Assembly: GCF_030817015.1 (NCBI RefSeq)
Contig: NZ_JAUSYS010000001.1
Coordinates: 186,001-250,000 of the forward strand
Direction of reading: 5' to 3'
From: Arthrobacter sp. V1I7
Lineage (GTDB): Bacteria; Actinomycetota; Actinomycetes; Actinomycetales; Micrococcaceae
DNA: 64,000 nucleotides
Below are positions 1 through 7,681 of this stretch, piece after piece (position 1 is the first letter of the stretch; every line of letters begins with the position of its first letter). The notes under the pieces were generated by a model. The model made no database searches. It was not told the origin of the DNA and was given only the letters and a program-made list of their open reading frames with translations. The translations under genes and the position numbers were made by a program.

Positions 1-204
1 GCTGCCGGTGCCAAGCCCGCTGGAAGCAATAGCGGAGGAAGCAAAACTGGAGCAAGCACCGCTGTCTGGTCCTCCAACACCGGCGGCACCTCGGGCGGGT
101 CTTACGCAGGCGGCGGCAACGGCCGCTCCGGCGAGAGCCGTCCGGCGCGCAGCGGCCCCCGCCGTGCGTCCGCTCCGGCGTCGAACGAACGCCGCAGCCG
201 CTAA
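1..204 (+). CDS. C-terminal tail of a Gly/Ser/Arg-rich protein, probably a DEAD/DEAH-box RNA helicase (5' partial)
   Basis: Frame 1 is open from the first base to the TAA at 202-204, giving 67 residues rich in Gly, Ser, Ala and Arg and ending ASNERRSR. Low-complexity basic tails of this kind are typical of actinobacterial DEAD-box RNA helicases, where they bind RNA non-specifically. No catalytic motif lies in the window, so the helicase assignment rests only on resemblance of the tail and is inference. An overlapping frame (8-232) is also open but has no plausible start context and reads as a shadow. Confidence 0.45.
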   Translation, partial: AAGAKPAGSNSGGSKTGASTAVWSSNTGGTSGGSYAGGGNGRSGESRPARSGPRRASAPASNERRSR

Positions 205-248
205 AAGCACGCCTGTCCGCTACGCAAAGTAGCTGGCGATACGCCAAA

Positions 249-284
249 TGCCGGTCGCTACGGGAATTCCCGCGGCGACCGGCA
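249..284. terminator. Hairpin between convergent genes, nested in a larger dyad
   Basis: A perfect 10-bp inverted repeat, TGCCGGTCGC at 249-258 and GCGACCGGCA at 275-284, with a 16-nt loop. It sits between the plus-strand tail gene and the minus-strand hydrolase. A second, outer repeat pairs GTAGCTGGCG (229-238) with CGCCAGCTAC (314-323), so the whole segment can fold as a long nested structure. There is no clear T-run, so a bidirectional terminator is the likely but unproven role. Confidence 0.55.
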
Positions 285-319
285 CTATGCGCAGCGCAAA
301 TCACGAAGCGTAGCGCCAG

Positions 320-970
320 CTACCAGCCGCGGGCGCGCCACTCTTCCAGGTGCGGGCGTTCGGCGCCCAGGGTCGTCGGCTTGCCGTGACCCGGATGCAC
401 CACCGTGTCATCCGGATAGACCTCGAACAGCCGCTGGCTCACATCGGTGATGAGCCGGGTGAACCGTTCCGGATCCTTCTCGGTGTTGCCGACGCCTCCC
501 GGGAACAGCGAGTCGCCGGAAAAGACGTGGGCGGGGCCCGCCGGGTCCCGGTACACAAGCGCGATCGAACCCGGTGTGTGGCCGCGCAGGTGCACTGCCG
601 TCACGTCGAAGCCGTCGAAGTTTCCGACGTCCCCGTGATCCAGCAGCACATCCACCGGCACCGGCAGCTCCGGGGCATCGTCTGTCCCGGCCGCCGTTTT
701 CGCACCCGTGGCTTCCACCAGGCCCGGCAGCGCCCGGACGTGGTCCCAGTGCTGGTGGGTGGTCGCGATCAGCGCCAGCTTCGGGGCCGCGGAAGTATCC
801 GCTGCGGCATCGGCAAGCAGTCCCTGGATGGCGCCCAGATCATCGGCCGCGTCGATCAGCAGCTGCGCGCCGGATGCCTTGCTGGTGAGCAGATACACGT
901 TGTTGTCCATCTCGCCGACCGAAATCCGGCGGATGGTGATGTTCCGTAAAGAGTGAATGAGCGAGTCCAT
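320..970 (-). CDS. MBL-fold metallo-hydrolase (glyoxalase II-like)
   Basis: A 216-residue protein of the metallo-beta-lactamase superfamily. The zinc signature THQHWDH is at residues 71-77, followed by the later metal ligands in LRGHTPGS, FSGDSLF and HPGHG, the usual order for glyoxalase II-like thioester hydrolases. The protein lacks the C-terminal substrate-binding domain of true hydroxyacylglutathione hydrolases, so a mycothiol or other thioester substrate is as likely. It begins 21 nt after the aldo/keto reductase stop on the same strand, suggesting a two-gene unit that handles reactive carbonyls; that link is inference. Confidence 0.85.
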   Translation of the reverse strand: MDSLIHSLRNITIRRISVGEMDNNVYLLTSKASGAQLLIDAADDLGAIQGLLADAAADTSAAPKLALIATTHQHWDHVRALPGLVEATGAKTAAGTDDAPELPVPVDVLLDHGDVGNFDGFDVTAVHLRGHTPGSIALVYRDPAGPAHVFSGDSLFPGGVGNTEKDPERFTRLITDVSQRLFEVYPDDTVVHPGHGKPTTLGAERPHLEEWRARGW

Positions 971-991
971 GGGCTTCAGTCTACGGAGCCG

Positions 992-2005
992 CTATTCGCG
1001 GCCTTGGGACACCCAGTTGGGGTCCGCGGAGCGGGAGCCGACGACGGCGTCCGCGGCGGCGTCGAGCTTCTCGAGCTGCGCTGCGGTGAAGTCGAGCGCC
1101 AGGGCGCCCAGGTTTTCGTCGATACGGTCCGCCTTGCGCGTGCCGGGGATCGGGACCACGGGCAGTCCCAGCTTCCGGCCCTGCGCGAGCAGCCAGGCCA
1201 GCGCCACCTGGGCGGGGGTTGCAGCCTGCCCGGCAACGGTGAGTTCCGCAGCGACGGCCCGCACGGCGGCCACCACGCCCTGGTTGGCGCCGGCGGCCTC
1301 GTCGGCGAAGCGCGGGATGTTGCGGCGGAAGTCGTTGCTGCCCAGCGTCGAGGTTTCCACGGTGCCGGTGAGGAATCCCCGGCCCAGCGGCGCGTAGGGC
1401 ACGAAGCCGACCCCGAGCGCGGCCGCGGCCGGAACCACGTTGCTTTCCACGTCGCGGCTCCAGATGGACCATTCACTCTGGACGGCGGCGATCGGGTGGA
1501 TGCTACTGGCTTCACCCAGCTCCTCGGCCGTCACCTCGGACAGGCCAAGATGCCGGACCTTGCCGGCCTGCACCAGCCCCGCCATGGCCTCCACGGTTTC
1601 CACAATCGGAACGCGGAGGTCGCGGCGGTGCAGGTAGTACAGGTCAATCGTCTCCGTGCCCAGCCGTTGCAGGCTGCGGTCCACGGCCTGGCGCACATAG
1701 GCGGCGTCGCCCCGGATGTCCGAGTAGCCGGTTGCCGGCGTCCCGACCAGGCCAAACTTGGTCGCGAGCTGAACCTCGCCCCGGAGCTCCTTGAGCAGCC
1801 GGGCGATCAGTTCCTCATTGCTGCCACCGCCGTAGACATCCGCCGTGTCGATGAAGCTGACCCCTGCATCCACCGCATGGTGCAGCGTCCGCAGGGCCTC
1901 GGCGGGATCCACTTCGCCGTACACCGGTGTCAGGGCCATGCCGCCGAATCCGAGGGGGCTGACCTGCAAGCCGTCGCCGAGCTGGACTGATGCTGCCGCA
2001 TTCAT
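992..2005 (-). CDS. Aldo/keto reductase
   Basis: A 337-residue NADP-dependent TIM-barrel oxidoreductase. The catalytic tetrad is visible: Asp and Tyr in FIDTADVYGGG, Lys in LATKFGL and His in YYLHRRD. Near the C-terminus VVPIPGTRKADRIDENLGAL is the cofactor-binding region, as in the AKR13/YajO-like group. The length is normal for the family. It reduces aldehydes or ketones; the physiological substrate cannot be read from sequence. It is followed closely by the MBL hydrolase, and a 16-bp palindrome lies about 110 nt upstream of its start. Confidence 0.9.
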   Translation of the reverse strand: MNAAASVQLGDGLQVSPLGFGGMALTPVYGEVDPAEALRTLHHAVDAGVSFIDTADVYGGGSNEELIARLLKELRGEVQLATKFGLVGTPATGYSDIRGDAAYVRQAVDRSLQRLGTETIDLYYLHRRDLRVPIVETVEAMAGLVQAGKVRHLGLSEVTAEELGEASSIHPIAAVQSEWSIWSRDVESNVVPAAAALGVGFVPYAPLGRGFLTGTVETSTLGSNDFRRNIPRFADEAAGANQGVVAAVRAVAAELTVAGQAATPAQVALAWLLAQGRKLGLPVVPIPGTRKADRIDENLGALALDFTAAQLEKLDAAADAVVGSRSADPNWVSQGRE

Positions 2006-2117
2006 CGGGATCTCGATCCACTGTCGGTGCTGCCGGGAAATGCCGTCCCTCCCAAGAACCCCACCCCGGCCGCGAGTATTCCGGCTGCCGGCCGTGCGCC
2101 TCGCCGCACGATTCTCC

Positions 2118-2133
2118 CCACCTTTTAAGGTGG
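2118..2133. promoter_or_regulatory. Perfect 16-bp palindrome upstream of the aldo/keto reductase
   Basis: CCACCTTTTAAGGTGG is a perfect 16-bp palindrome in the 174-nt gap between the SMR pair's stop and the reductase start. It could be an operator for the reductase or a short hairpin ending the SMR transcript. There is no loop and no T-run, which favours a protein-binding site. Confidence 0.3.
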
Positions 2134-2179
2134 CGAGACCGGCTACGACGGCGGCTCCGGGGCCCGCCGTCGTACTGTC

Positions 2180-2566
2180 TCAAACCCGGGGAGGTTCGGC
2201 GCCTGAAGCCGGCGCCTCCGGGACCCCGGCCGGCAGCAGTTTCAGCCCCGCGGCGCAGCCTACGATCCCGGCGATGAAGAGCAGCTTCAGCGGACTGGCC
2301 GGTTCGACGCCGGCCGCCATCGCCCAGCCGACCGTCAGGGCCGCGCCAATCCCCACCCAGACCGCATAGGCCGTCCCGAGCGGTATGCGTTTCACGGCCA
2401 GGCCCAGACCGGCCATGCTGAGGGCGGCGGTTACGGCGAAGACCACCGTGGGCAGCGGCCGGGTGAACCCGTCCGAATGCCCCAGCGCGGTGGCCCAGAC
2501 TGCTTCGAGCACGGCTGAGGCCAGCAGGACGGTCCATGAAAAGGCGGACGGCTTGGACATTGTCAC
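2180..2566 (-). CDS. SMR-family transporter subunit, Gdx/SugE-type (second of pair)
   Basis: A 128-residue four-helix small multidrug resistance protein. It has the membrane-embedded glutamate of helix 1 (VLEAVWATAL) and the motif IPLGTAYAVWVGIGA, which resembles the Gdx/SugE guanidinium exporters more than EmrE-like drug pumps. The start is a GTG overlapping the TGA of the upstream subunit; an ATG two codons later is an alternative. Paired SMR proteins usually assemble as heterodimers, and with the upstream guanidine-III riboswitch this unit most probably exports guanidinium in exchange for protons. That function is inferred from family and riboswitch. Confidence 0.88.
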   Translation of the reverse strand: MTMSKPSAFSWTVLLASAVLEAVWATALGHSDGFTRPLPTVVFAVTAALSMAGLGLAVKRIPLGTAYAVWVGIGAALTVGWAMAAGVEPASPLKLLFIAGIVGCAAGLKLLPAGVPEAPASGAEPPRV

Positions 2567-2886
2567 GCCACCACTTTCAGGCCGGCCACACAGGCCGCGA
2601 TCCCTGCGAGCAGCAGGATCCGGGCCGCCGTAGCGCGTTCAACCTTCGCGACGATCGCGTAGCCGGACGTCAGCACGACGCCGACCCCCACCCACACGGC
2701 GTAGGCCGTTCCGGTCGGGATTGACTGCATGGCAATGGCCAGGCCCCCGGTGCTGGCGAGGACGGAGATCAAGAAGACCAGGGCCGGGACCAGCCGGCGC
2801 CGGCCCGCCGCCTGCGCGGTGCGGTGCAGGGCGGCGGCCCAGACGGCTTCCAGCGCCCCGGAAAGAATGAGAATTAACCACGACAT
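2563..2886 (-). CDS. SMR-family transporter subunit, Gdx/SugE-type (first of pair)
   Basis: A 107-residue four-helix SMR protein with the helix-1 glutamate in LSGALEAVWAAAL and the Gdx-like motif IPTGTAYAVWVGVG. Its stop overlaps the start of the second SMR gene, so the subunits are translationally coupled as in other heterodimeric SMR pairs. The ATG at 2886 follows AGGAG by 6 nt, and that Shine-Dalgarno lies immediately 3' of the conserved riboswitch core, an arrangement that suits translational control by ligand. The predicted role is export of guanidinium at the cytoplasmic membrane. Confidence 0.9.
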   Translation of the reverse strand: MSWLILILSGALEAVWAAALHRTAQAAGRRRLVPALVFLISVLASTGGLAIAMQSIPTGTAYAVWVGVGVVLTSGYAIVAKVERATAARILLLAGIAACVAGLKVVA

Positions 2887-2898
2887 GACGGCTCCTGT

Positions 2899-2939
2899 GG
2901 CCAGTCTTGTCGCGTGCCGGGTACTGAACCGTCGTCCGG
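2899..2939 (-). promoter_or_regulatory. Guanidine-III (mini-ykkC) riboswitch
   Basis: Read on the minus strand, this 41-nt element starts CCGGACGA and contains GUACCCGG and CGACAAGAC. These blocks match, in order and spacing, the conserved blocks of guanidine-III riboswitches (CCGGACGA...GUACCCGG...GGACAAGAC). The outer CCGG/CCGG helix forms. The second helix, which builds the pseudoknot, is kept by pairing of GGUUCAGU with ACUGGCC (one bulge, one G-U). The AGGAG of the SMR start follows within a few nucleotides. The class is common in actinobacteria ahead of SMR genes. I recognised it by motif, not by a covariance search. Confidence 0.85.
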
Positions 2940-2984
2940 AGGCCGCCCGGGGAGGCGCCTTGGGTCCATCTTAACCCAGACGGG

Positions 2985-3701
2985 TCAGAACCCGCTCGGC
3001 ACCCTGTCGATCGACACCACGGCCAGGAAGCCGCGGCCCAGGATTTCCGGCGACGCGGTGTCAGAGCCGACGACGGCGTCGTAGCGCTCCAGCGTTGCCG
3101 GCTCGGCGGCGGCAGCCTGTCCCGGGCCGGCGGCGGTCCCGATGGCGGGCGCCGCGCTGGGGTCGGAGCCCGCTGCGCCGGGTCGGACGCCAGCCGTGCC
3201 GGGCGCGGAGCCCGCCGTGCCGGGGCTGACCGTGGCCTGACCCTGCAGCAGGATGCCGAGCTGGCCTTCGAACACGGGATGGGCCCGCTTCTTGGAAAGC
3301 TCGATGATGGAGGTATACCCCTTGAAGACGCCCTGGCGGGTGATGACGTTAAGGTCGCGGATGTCACCGGTGGGCAGCGCGCCGACGGAGTCGGCCTCGC
3401 CGGAAAACCGGAACGGGCGGTATTTCTCAAGCGGATGTTCGACGCCGTCGACGCTCAGGAGGAGCAGTTCGCCCTCGATCACGGTGAGCACGCGGTCCAT
3501 GCCGGGGAAGGCGGAGAATGTTCCGGCCTTGGTGACCTCGGCGATGCTGACCCGCCAGTCCCAGATGGTGTCCTGCGCCCGGTCAACGGGCGTGGTGCCG
3601 GCGTCTGCCCCAGTCGAGTAGCCGCTGGCCACTTCGCGGCTCACCCCGCCGCCGTTGCGCCAGGGTTGGGCTTTCAGCTCGGCATAGCGGATGATCTCCA
3701 T
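2985..3701 (-). CDS. hutD: HutD family protein
   Basis: A 238-residue protein that begins with the HutD hallmark KAQPWRNGGGVSREVA and continues with the cupin-like core (WDWRVSIAEV, FSAFPGMDRVLTVIEGELL, FRFSGE, DLNVITRQG). HutD proteins accompany histidine utilisation and are thought to limit or tune its flux. Here the gene stands apart from any hut gene in the window. About 45 low-complexity residues made of Pro-Gly-Ala-Gly-type repeats (roughly residues 160-203) are inserted before the last strands. This is not usual for the family and looks like a surface-loop expansion. Confidence 0.85.
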   Translation of the reverse strand: MEIIRYAELKAQPWRNGGGVSREVASGYSTGADAGTTPVDRAQDTIWDWRVSIAEVTKAGTFSAFPGMDRVLTVIEGELLLLSVDGVEHPLEKYRPFRFSGEADSVGALPTGDIRDLNVITRQGVFKGYTSIIELSKKRAHPVFEGQLGILLQGQATVSPGTAGSAPGTAGVRPGAAGSDPSAAPAIGTAAGPGQAAAAEPATLERYDAVVGSDTASPEILGRGFLAVVSIDRVPSGF

Positions 3702-3820
3702 CGCCCCAGCCTATCCGGACCGCATCGAAGGGCCGCGGCCGGTCAGCCGGGGGCGTAACGTCCGCACGCACCGCCGCAACTTGCTAACGTGAAAGTCAGG
3801 AGCGCTGCAGAAGGAGCCGA

Positions 3821-4420
3821 ATGTTTGTCAAAGTGTGCGGGCTCAGTACCCCCGAGTCCGTCCTGACCGCGGTCGCGGCCGGCGCGGACGCCGTCGGTTT
3901 CGTCTTGACGCCCAGCCCTCGTGAAGTGACCCTGGCCCGGGCCCGGGAACTCCTGGCCCTTGTTCCCGTCGGCGTCGCCGCCGTCGGTGTCTTTCGGCAC
4001 GAGCCAGCAACGGACGCCGTAGCGCTGGCACGCGCGGCCGGGCTGGCCTGGGTCCAGCTGCACGGCGACCGCACCCCCGCGGATGTGCGGGCTGTGCACG
4101 CCGGCGGGCTCAAAGTGATCCGGGCCGTGACCATGGAGGCAGGGAAGGAGTCGTTCGCCAGCTGGGGCGAGGAACTGCTGTTGATCGACGCCGCCGTACC
4201 CGGATCCGGCGAAGCGTGGGACTACGCCTCCGTCCGGGCCAAGGGGCTGGCGGGCCGGAACTGGTTGCTTGCCGGTGGCTTGGATCCCGCCAATGTTGCC
4301 GGCGCGGCTGCACACGCCGGAGCGTGGGGCGTGGACGTGTCCTCCGGCGTCGAGTCAACCCGGGGCGTCAAAGACCTGGCGAAGATCCGCGAGTTCGTGA
4401 AGGCGGCCAAGCCAGCGTAG
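3821..4420 (+). CDS. trpF: Phosphoribosylanthranilate isomerase
   Basis: A 199-residue TIM-barrel protein. The family start FVKVCGLS carries the catalytic Cys, GADAVGFVLTPSPREV follows, then AWVQLHGD, the catalytic Asp in LLIDAAVPGSG, and the phosphate-binding end LAGGLDPANV...GVDVSSGVES. It performs the third step of tryptophan synthesis, isomerising N-(5'-phosphoribosyl)anthranilate to CdRP in the cytoplasm. The ATG follows AGAAGGAG at good spacing. The gene is alone, away from other trp genes, as in many actinobacteria where trpF is unlinked. Confidence 0.92.
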   Translation: MFVKVCGLSTPESVLTAVAAGADAVGFVLTPSPREVTLARARELLALVPVGVAAVGVFRHEPATDAVALARAAGLAWVQLHGDRTPADVRAVHAGGLKVIRAVTMEAGKESFASWGEELLLIDAAVPGSGEAWDYASVRAKGLAGRNWLLAGGLDPANVAGAAAHAGAWGVDVSSGVESTRGVKDLAKIREFVKAAKPA

Positions 4421-4449
4421 GCGGTCCGGGCAGCCCCTGCGGCGGGCGG

Positions 4450-5181
4450 TCAGCTGCTGCTGCGCTTGATGATCACGTCATCGATGTACTCGTCGCCCTT
4501 CTGCCGGCTGTGCTCGGCGCCCAGTTGAACCTTGCTCAGGGTCGTGGCATTGATGTTGACCGCGCTGCTGGAGTACTTCAGCGAATTGTCGAGCCACACC
4601 TGGACCGTTGACCTGGTGCCGTTCGTCGTGACGCGCATGCCGACGCGATGCCAGGCGTTCATGGAGACGCTCCCGGGAGTCAGCCTCGTGTAAACGAACG
4701 ATCCGGAGGGCGAGGTGACGCGCAGCCACATCTGCCCGTTGCTGTTATACCGGTAGACATCGGCAATCCGGGTGGAGCCCGAGAAAAAGCGGAAATACGG
4801 GACATTGTTGCCGGCGACACCGGCGGTGGTGATGTTGAACCAGCCGTCGGCGTACGCCGTCTTGGTGGTCGAGGTGAAGGGCATGGACAGGTTCGCCATG
4901 GAGCCGGACGTGTCCGTCACATGCAGCTTGGCCGATTTGGTCCCGGTCTTTTTCTGTGAGCTCGAAATAGTCGCGGTGCCGTCTCCCCCCACCTTCGCGA
5001 CGAGGCCGCAAAAGCCGCTGGCCTCGAAGCTCGTGTCCAGGACGGTGCTTCCCGGAAAGGAGTTCGATGGCGAGGGCTCACACGTCGCAGCCGTAGCCGT
5101 TTGGGCGGAACCGAAAACAAGGGAACTGGCGACGAGCAGTCCCAAGGTGCCCGCGGAGCCGAGCGCTTTTAGTGTTCTCAT
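4450..5181 (-). CDS. Secreted LamG/concanavalin-like protein of the exopolysaccharide locus
   Basis: A 243-residue protein with a Sec signal peptide (positive start, hydrophobic LGLLVASSLVFG, cleavage after AQTATA near residue 32). The mature part is a beta-rich sandwich resembling LamG/polysaccharide-lyase-like jelly rolls: GTKSAKLHV, ADGWFNIT, YFRFFSGS, WHRVGMRVTTNGTRSTVQVW, and IDDVIIKRS at the end. Two Cys residues in the mature N-terminal part (about residues 35 and 58) may form a disulphide. No catalytic residues stand out, so glycan binding is more likely than hydrolysis. It is last in the minus-strand glycan operon, with GAGG ahead of its ATG. Confidence 0.7.
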   Translation of the reverse strand: MRTLKALGSAGTLGLLVASSLVFGSAQTATAATCEPSPSNSFPGSTVLDTSFEASGFCGLVAKVGGDGTATISSSQKKTGTKSAKLHVTDTSGSMANLSMPFTSTTKTAYADGWFNITTAGVAGNNVPYFRFFSGSTRIADVYRYNSNGQMWLRVTSPSGSFVYTRLTPGSVSMNAWHRVGMRVTTNGTRSTVQVWLDNSLKYSSSAVNINATTLSKVQLGAEHSRQKGDEYIDDVIIKRSSS

Positions 5182-5266
5182 TGATTTACCTCAGAATATG
5201 TTGTGGATTACTTTCAGTAGTCCGCAAGTACGGACTGGCCCAGCGGCAGGGGCAGTCTGACGCCGC

Positions 5267-5437
5267 TTACAAGAGGCGCATCAGCTGCGCTATTAGCGAG
5301 ACGCCGACTACGGAGAGTAGGGCCGCCGTCGTATATACCGCGGCCCGGGGGAGCGGCTTTTCGGGGTTCAATACCCGCAACACATCACAGGTCACGAGCG
5401 AGGTGATGACAGCCAGCCCGGTCAGGAAAACTATCAT
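5267..5437 (-). CDS. Small two-helix membrane protein
   Basis: A 56-residue protein starting MIVFLTGLAV with two predicted transmembrane helices (about residues 3-20 and 33-54) separated by LNPEKPLPR. The start was chosen at the ATG that overlaps the stop of the upstream 5811 gene as ATGA; a longer in-frame extension to 5515 would overlap that gene fully and is unlikely. It is translationally coupled inside the exopolysaccharide locus. No family is recognised. Such small proteins may be subunits of membrane synthesis complexes, but this is a guess. Confidence 0.6.
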   Translation of the reverse strand: MIVFLTGLAVITSLVTCDVLRVLNPEKPLPRAAVYTTAALLSVVGVSLIAQLMRLL

Positions 5438-5811
5438 CTCGCACCTGCCAAGGAGCCCCTCGACCGCTTGAGTTCGGGTGCCAGCAGGCCAAGCGTGACA
5501 AGGGACAGGATGCACACGCCCACCGGGGGTGACCAGAGGCCTGCGTAGATCATCGCCGTCGATACGAGCGTTGACATCGCGAGGCTGAAGCCAATTGCGA
5601 TGGCGATGGCGAGAGGGACCGTTCCGCCGTTCTGTGCGGAAGGCGGGGGGCCGAACCGGAGCAGCAAAACCAGAGCCGTTCCCGGGCCGGCGAGCATCAG
5701 CAGCCCAATGATGGCCAGACGAAGGCCTTCCGGCCCGAAAAACGACAGCGGCACGGCGGCTATGGCGATGGCGGCCGTCGCGTAGCTTAGGTAGCGCCGT
5801 TCAATTGCCAT
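5434..5811 (-). CDS. Four-helix membrane protein of unknown function
   Basis: A 125-residue protein from MAIERRYLSY with four hydrophobic segments (about residues 8-25, 29-50, 66-87 and 93-110) and a basic C-terminus (LKRSRGSLAGAR). The start at 5811 has AAGGAG about 9 nt upstream; the in-frame ATG at 5826 lies before that site and is therefore unlikely. It overlaps the stop of the polymerase-like gene by 11 nt and the next small gene by 4 nt, so the three are coupled. The family is not recognised. Context suggests a role beside polymer assembly. Confidence 0.65.
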   Translation of the reverse strand: MAIERRYLSYATAAIAIAAVPLSFFGPEGLRLAIIGLLMLAGPGTALVLLLRFGPPPSAQNGGTVPLAIAIAIGFSLAMSTLVSTAMIYAGLWSPPVGVCILSLVTLGLLAPELKRSRGSLAGAR

Positions 5812-7681
5812 TTCTTGCTCCTTCAATGCGGAAGATCACGCCGTCGTCATTCTCGGCGATTCTCGTCCAGCCGGGGTTGGCACCGCACGTGGCGACAAAG
5901 TTCTGAAGGTCGCCGGCGGGTGTTGATCCGCGGAGTTCCGCGGCGTGAAGCTGGCTCACCGTAACGATCAGGTAGGCCCCGGAACGGGCGGCTATCTGGT
6001 TGGCGGCCTCACATGTCAGCGGGCTCGCACCGGGCCTGGGTTCTGCCGGGACCAGCGACCGGTAGTCGTAGCCGGAGTAGTGCTGGAACTTCCAGGGGGT
6101 GTTGCGGACCGCTTCGATCAGCTTGGACCCGGGGGGTGCGGTCTCGTAGAGGCGGTTCACGAGGGCGATCTCGTCCGTGGTAAAGCTCTCCATGATGTCG
6201 TTGCCGTACCTGGTGACGATGGTGGTGGCGGAGAGAACAGCACCCAGCACCAAGAGGGCGATGCCACGCCGCAGCCCGGGGCCGGAGGGTTTGTCCGACA
6301 TCAGCGGCAGCACGGCCAGGCACGCTGTGAATGGCAGGCTGAAGAGGTAGATCCGCAGCAGCAGCTCGCCCCCGTAAGGCTGGATCGGGATGAGGACCAG
6401 CAGCGCCAGCGCCCCGACCGCCGCCGTGAGCCAGGGCGCGCCCCGTCGTCGGCCCACCACGGCCCCCACGGCAGCGAGCATCCACAGCGCCGCCACCTCG
6501 GCCAGGCGGGTGTAAACGACAAACTGGTGCGAGTCGCTGCCGGATACTCTCGAGCTCAGGCTGTCGAAGGTGTTGGCGCCGATGTCTCCGAACGAGCCGA
6601 ACAGCTGGTCATGGTGGCCCTGCAGGTACGTGGACGCCGCGAACACCAGCCACCCCACCGGCAGCACCAGTGCCAGTACGGGCAGAAAGCGCAGCCGCAG
6701 CCGGCCCGTCAGCAGCAAGACGGCCAGGATCGGGATAGCCGCAAAAGGTGTCAGCTGGTGGGAGGCGGTCATGGCGAAGAGGAGTACCGCACAGACCACC
6801 ACCAGGACGGCACTGTCTCCCCTGGGCGGACCAGTCAGGCCTTGCTGTGGGATGGGAGAGTCGAGTTTTCCGACGATCCGGGCCAGTGCAGTGGTAAACC
6901 GGTTCCGGTCAGTCCGCCATGCCCACCCGGTAAAGGTACTCAGGATGCAGGCGATGAGGGTGATCAGCAGGATGAAGGCGTAGGCCTGGGGGGCCAGATA
7001 GTCCTGGCCGACCCAGCTGGTCAAGTAGAAGAGCCAGACGGCGGCCCAGGCGTGGCGCCGATGGGCGGTCAGCCGGGACGCCAGTGCCAGCAACGGGGCC
7101 AGAAGGAGGACGTTGACCCCGATGGGTGCCCACGTCGCCACGCCCATCAGATCCTTCACCCCGGTTGAGCCCGAAAGCATTCCCAGCAGGTTGAAGAAGC
7201 CCGGCCAATTGAAGTAGGCGTCCAAGGCCGGGTCCAGCTGGCCGGACTTGGCAAGGGTGTCGGCAATCCCGAGATGCCGGTAACTTGCCTCGAGCCGGGG
7301 GAGTCCGTGGACGATGGGATCGAGGCCATGGAGGATGAATACCGTTACCAGTACCTGCCAGGTCTGGAGAGCCGGACTGAACCGGGGAAGGCTCAGTGAG
7401 GCGACAAATCCGACCAGGCTCAGGGCGAGGGCGACGAAATAGACGGGCGGCAGGACTCCAATGAGGCCGGAACCGCCGACCTGCCGGGGATCGACGATGA
7501 GCATGCCCCAGATTGCGAGAATGAGGGCCAGCGCGGCGAGGGATGCGAGAGCGCCGGTCTGCCACCCCGGCGTCACCCCGGCTCCGCTGCCGGGGGGCGG
7601 TCCGGCACTGGAACTCCGAACACTGTCCTTCAGGCTGCGCCACGTGGTGACGCGTGCGGTGGTGGCCGAATCGTTTGTCAT
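5801..7681 (-). CDS. Large multi-helix membrane protein, candidate polysaccharide polymerase (Wzy-like)
   Basis: A 626-residue integral membrane protein with about a dozen hydrophobic helices, followed by a soluble C-terminal domain of roughly 110 residues (from TTDEIALVNRLYETAPPGSK onward). The start MTNDSATTARV has GGAGACTCC ahead of it and overlaps the upstream gene as ATGA. The architecture, many helices with a large extracytoplasmic part, fits polysaccharide polymerases or GT-C-like enzymes, and its place between a flippase fusion and small membrane proteins supports polymerisation or ligation of a repeat unit. No signature residue proves this. Confidence 0.6.
   Translation of the reverse strand: MTNDSATTARVTTWRSLKDSVRSSSAGPPPGSGAGVTPGWQTGALASLAALALILAIWGMLIVDPRQVGGSGLIGVLPPVYFVALALSLVGFVASLSLPRFSPALQTWQVLVTVFILHGLDPIVHGLPRLEASYRHLGIADTLAKSGQLDPALDAYFNWPGFFNLLGMLSGSTGVKDLMGVATWAPIGVNVLLLAPLLALASRLTAHRRHAWAAVWLFYLTSWVGQDYLAPQAYAFILLITLIACILSTFTGWAWRTDRNRFTTALARIVGKLDSPIPQQGLTGPPRGDSAVLVVVCAVLLFAMTASHQLTPFAAIPILAVLLLTGRLRLRFLPVLALVLPVGWLVFAASTYLQGHHDQLFGSFGDIGANTFDSLSSRVSGSDSHQFVVYTRLAEVAALWMLAAVGAVVGRRRGAPWLTAAVGALALLVLIPIQPYGGELLLRIYLFSLPFTACLAVLPLMSDKPSGPGLRRGIALLVLGAVLSATTIVTRYGNDIMESFTTDEIALVNRLYETAPPGSKLIEAVRNTPWKFQHYSGYDYRSLVPAEPRPGASPLTCEAANQIAARSGAYLIVTVSQLHAAELRGSTPAGDLQNFVATCGANPGWTRIAENDDGVIFRIEGARNGN

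Noticed and set aside
350..949. Long plus-strand frame opposite the MBL hydrolase gene
   Set aside because: It is an antisense shadow with high Arg/Gly/Pro content and no ribosome site; the minus-strand frame has full catalytic motifs.
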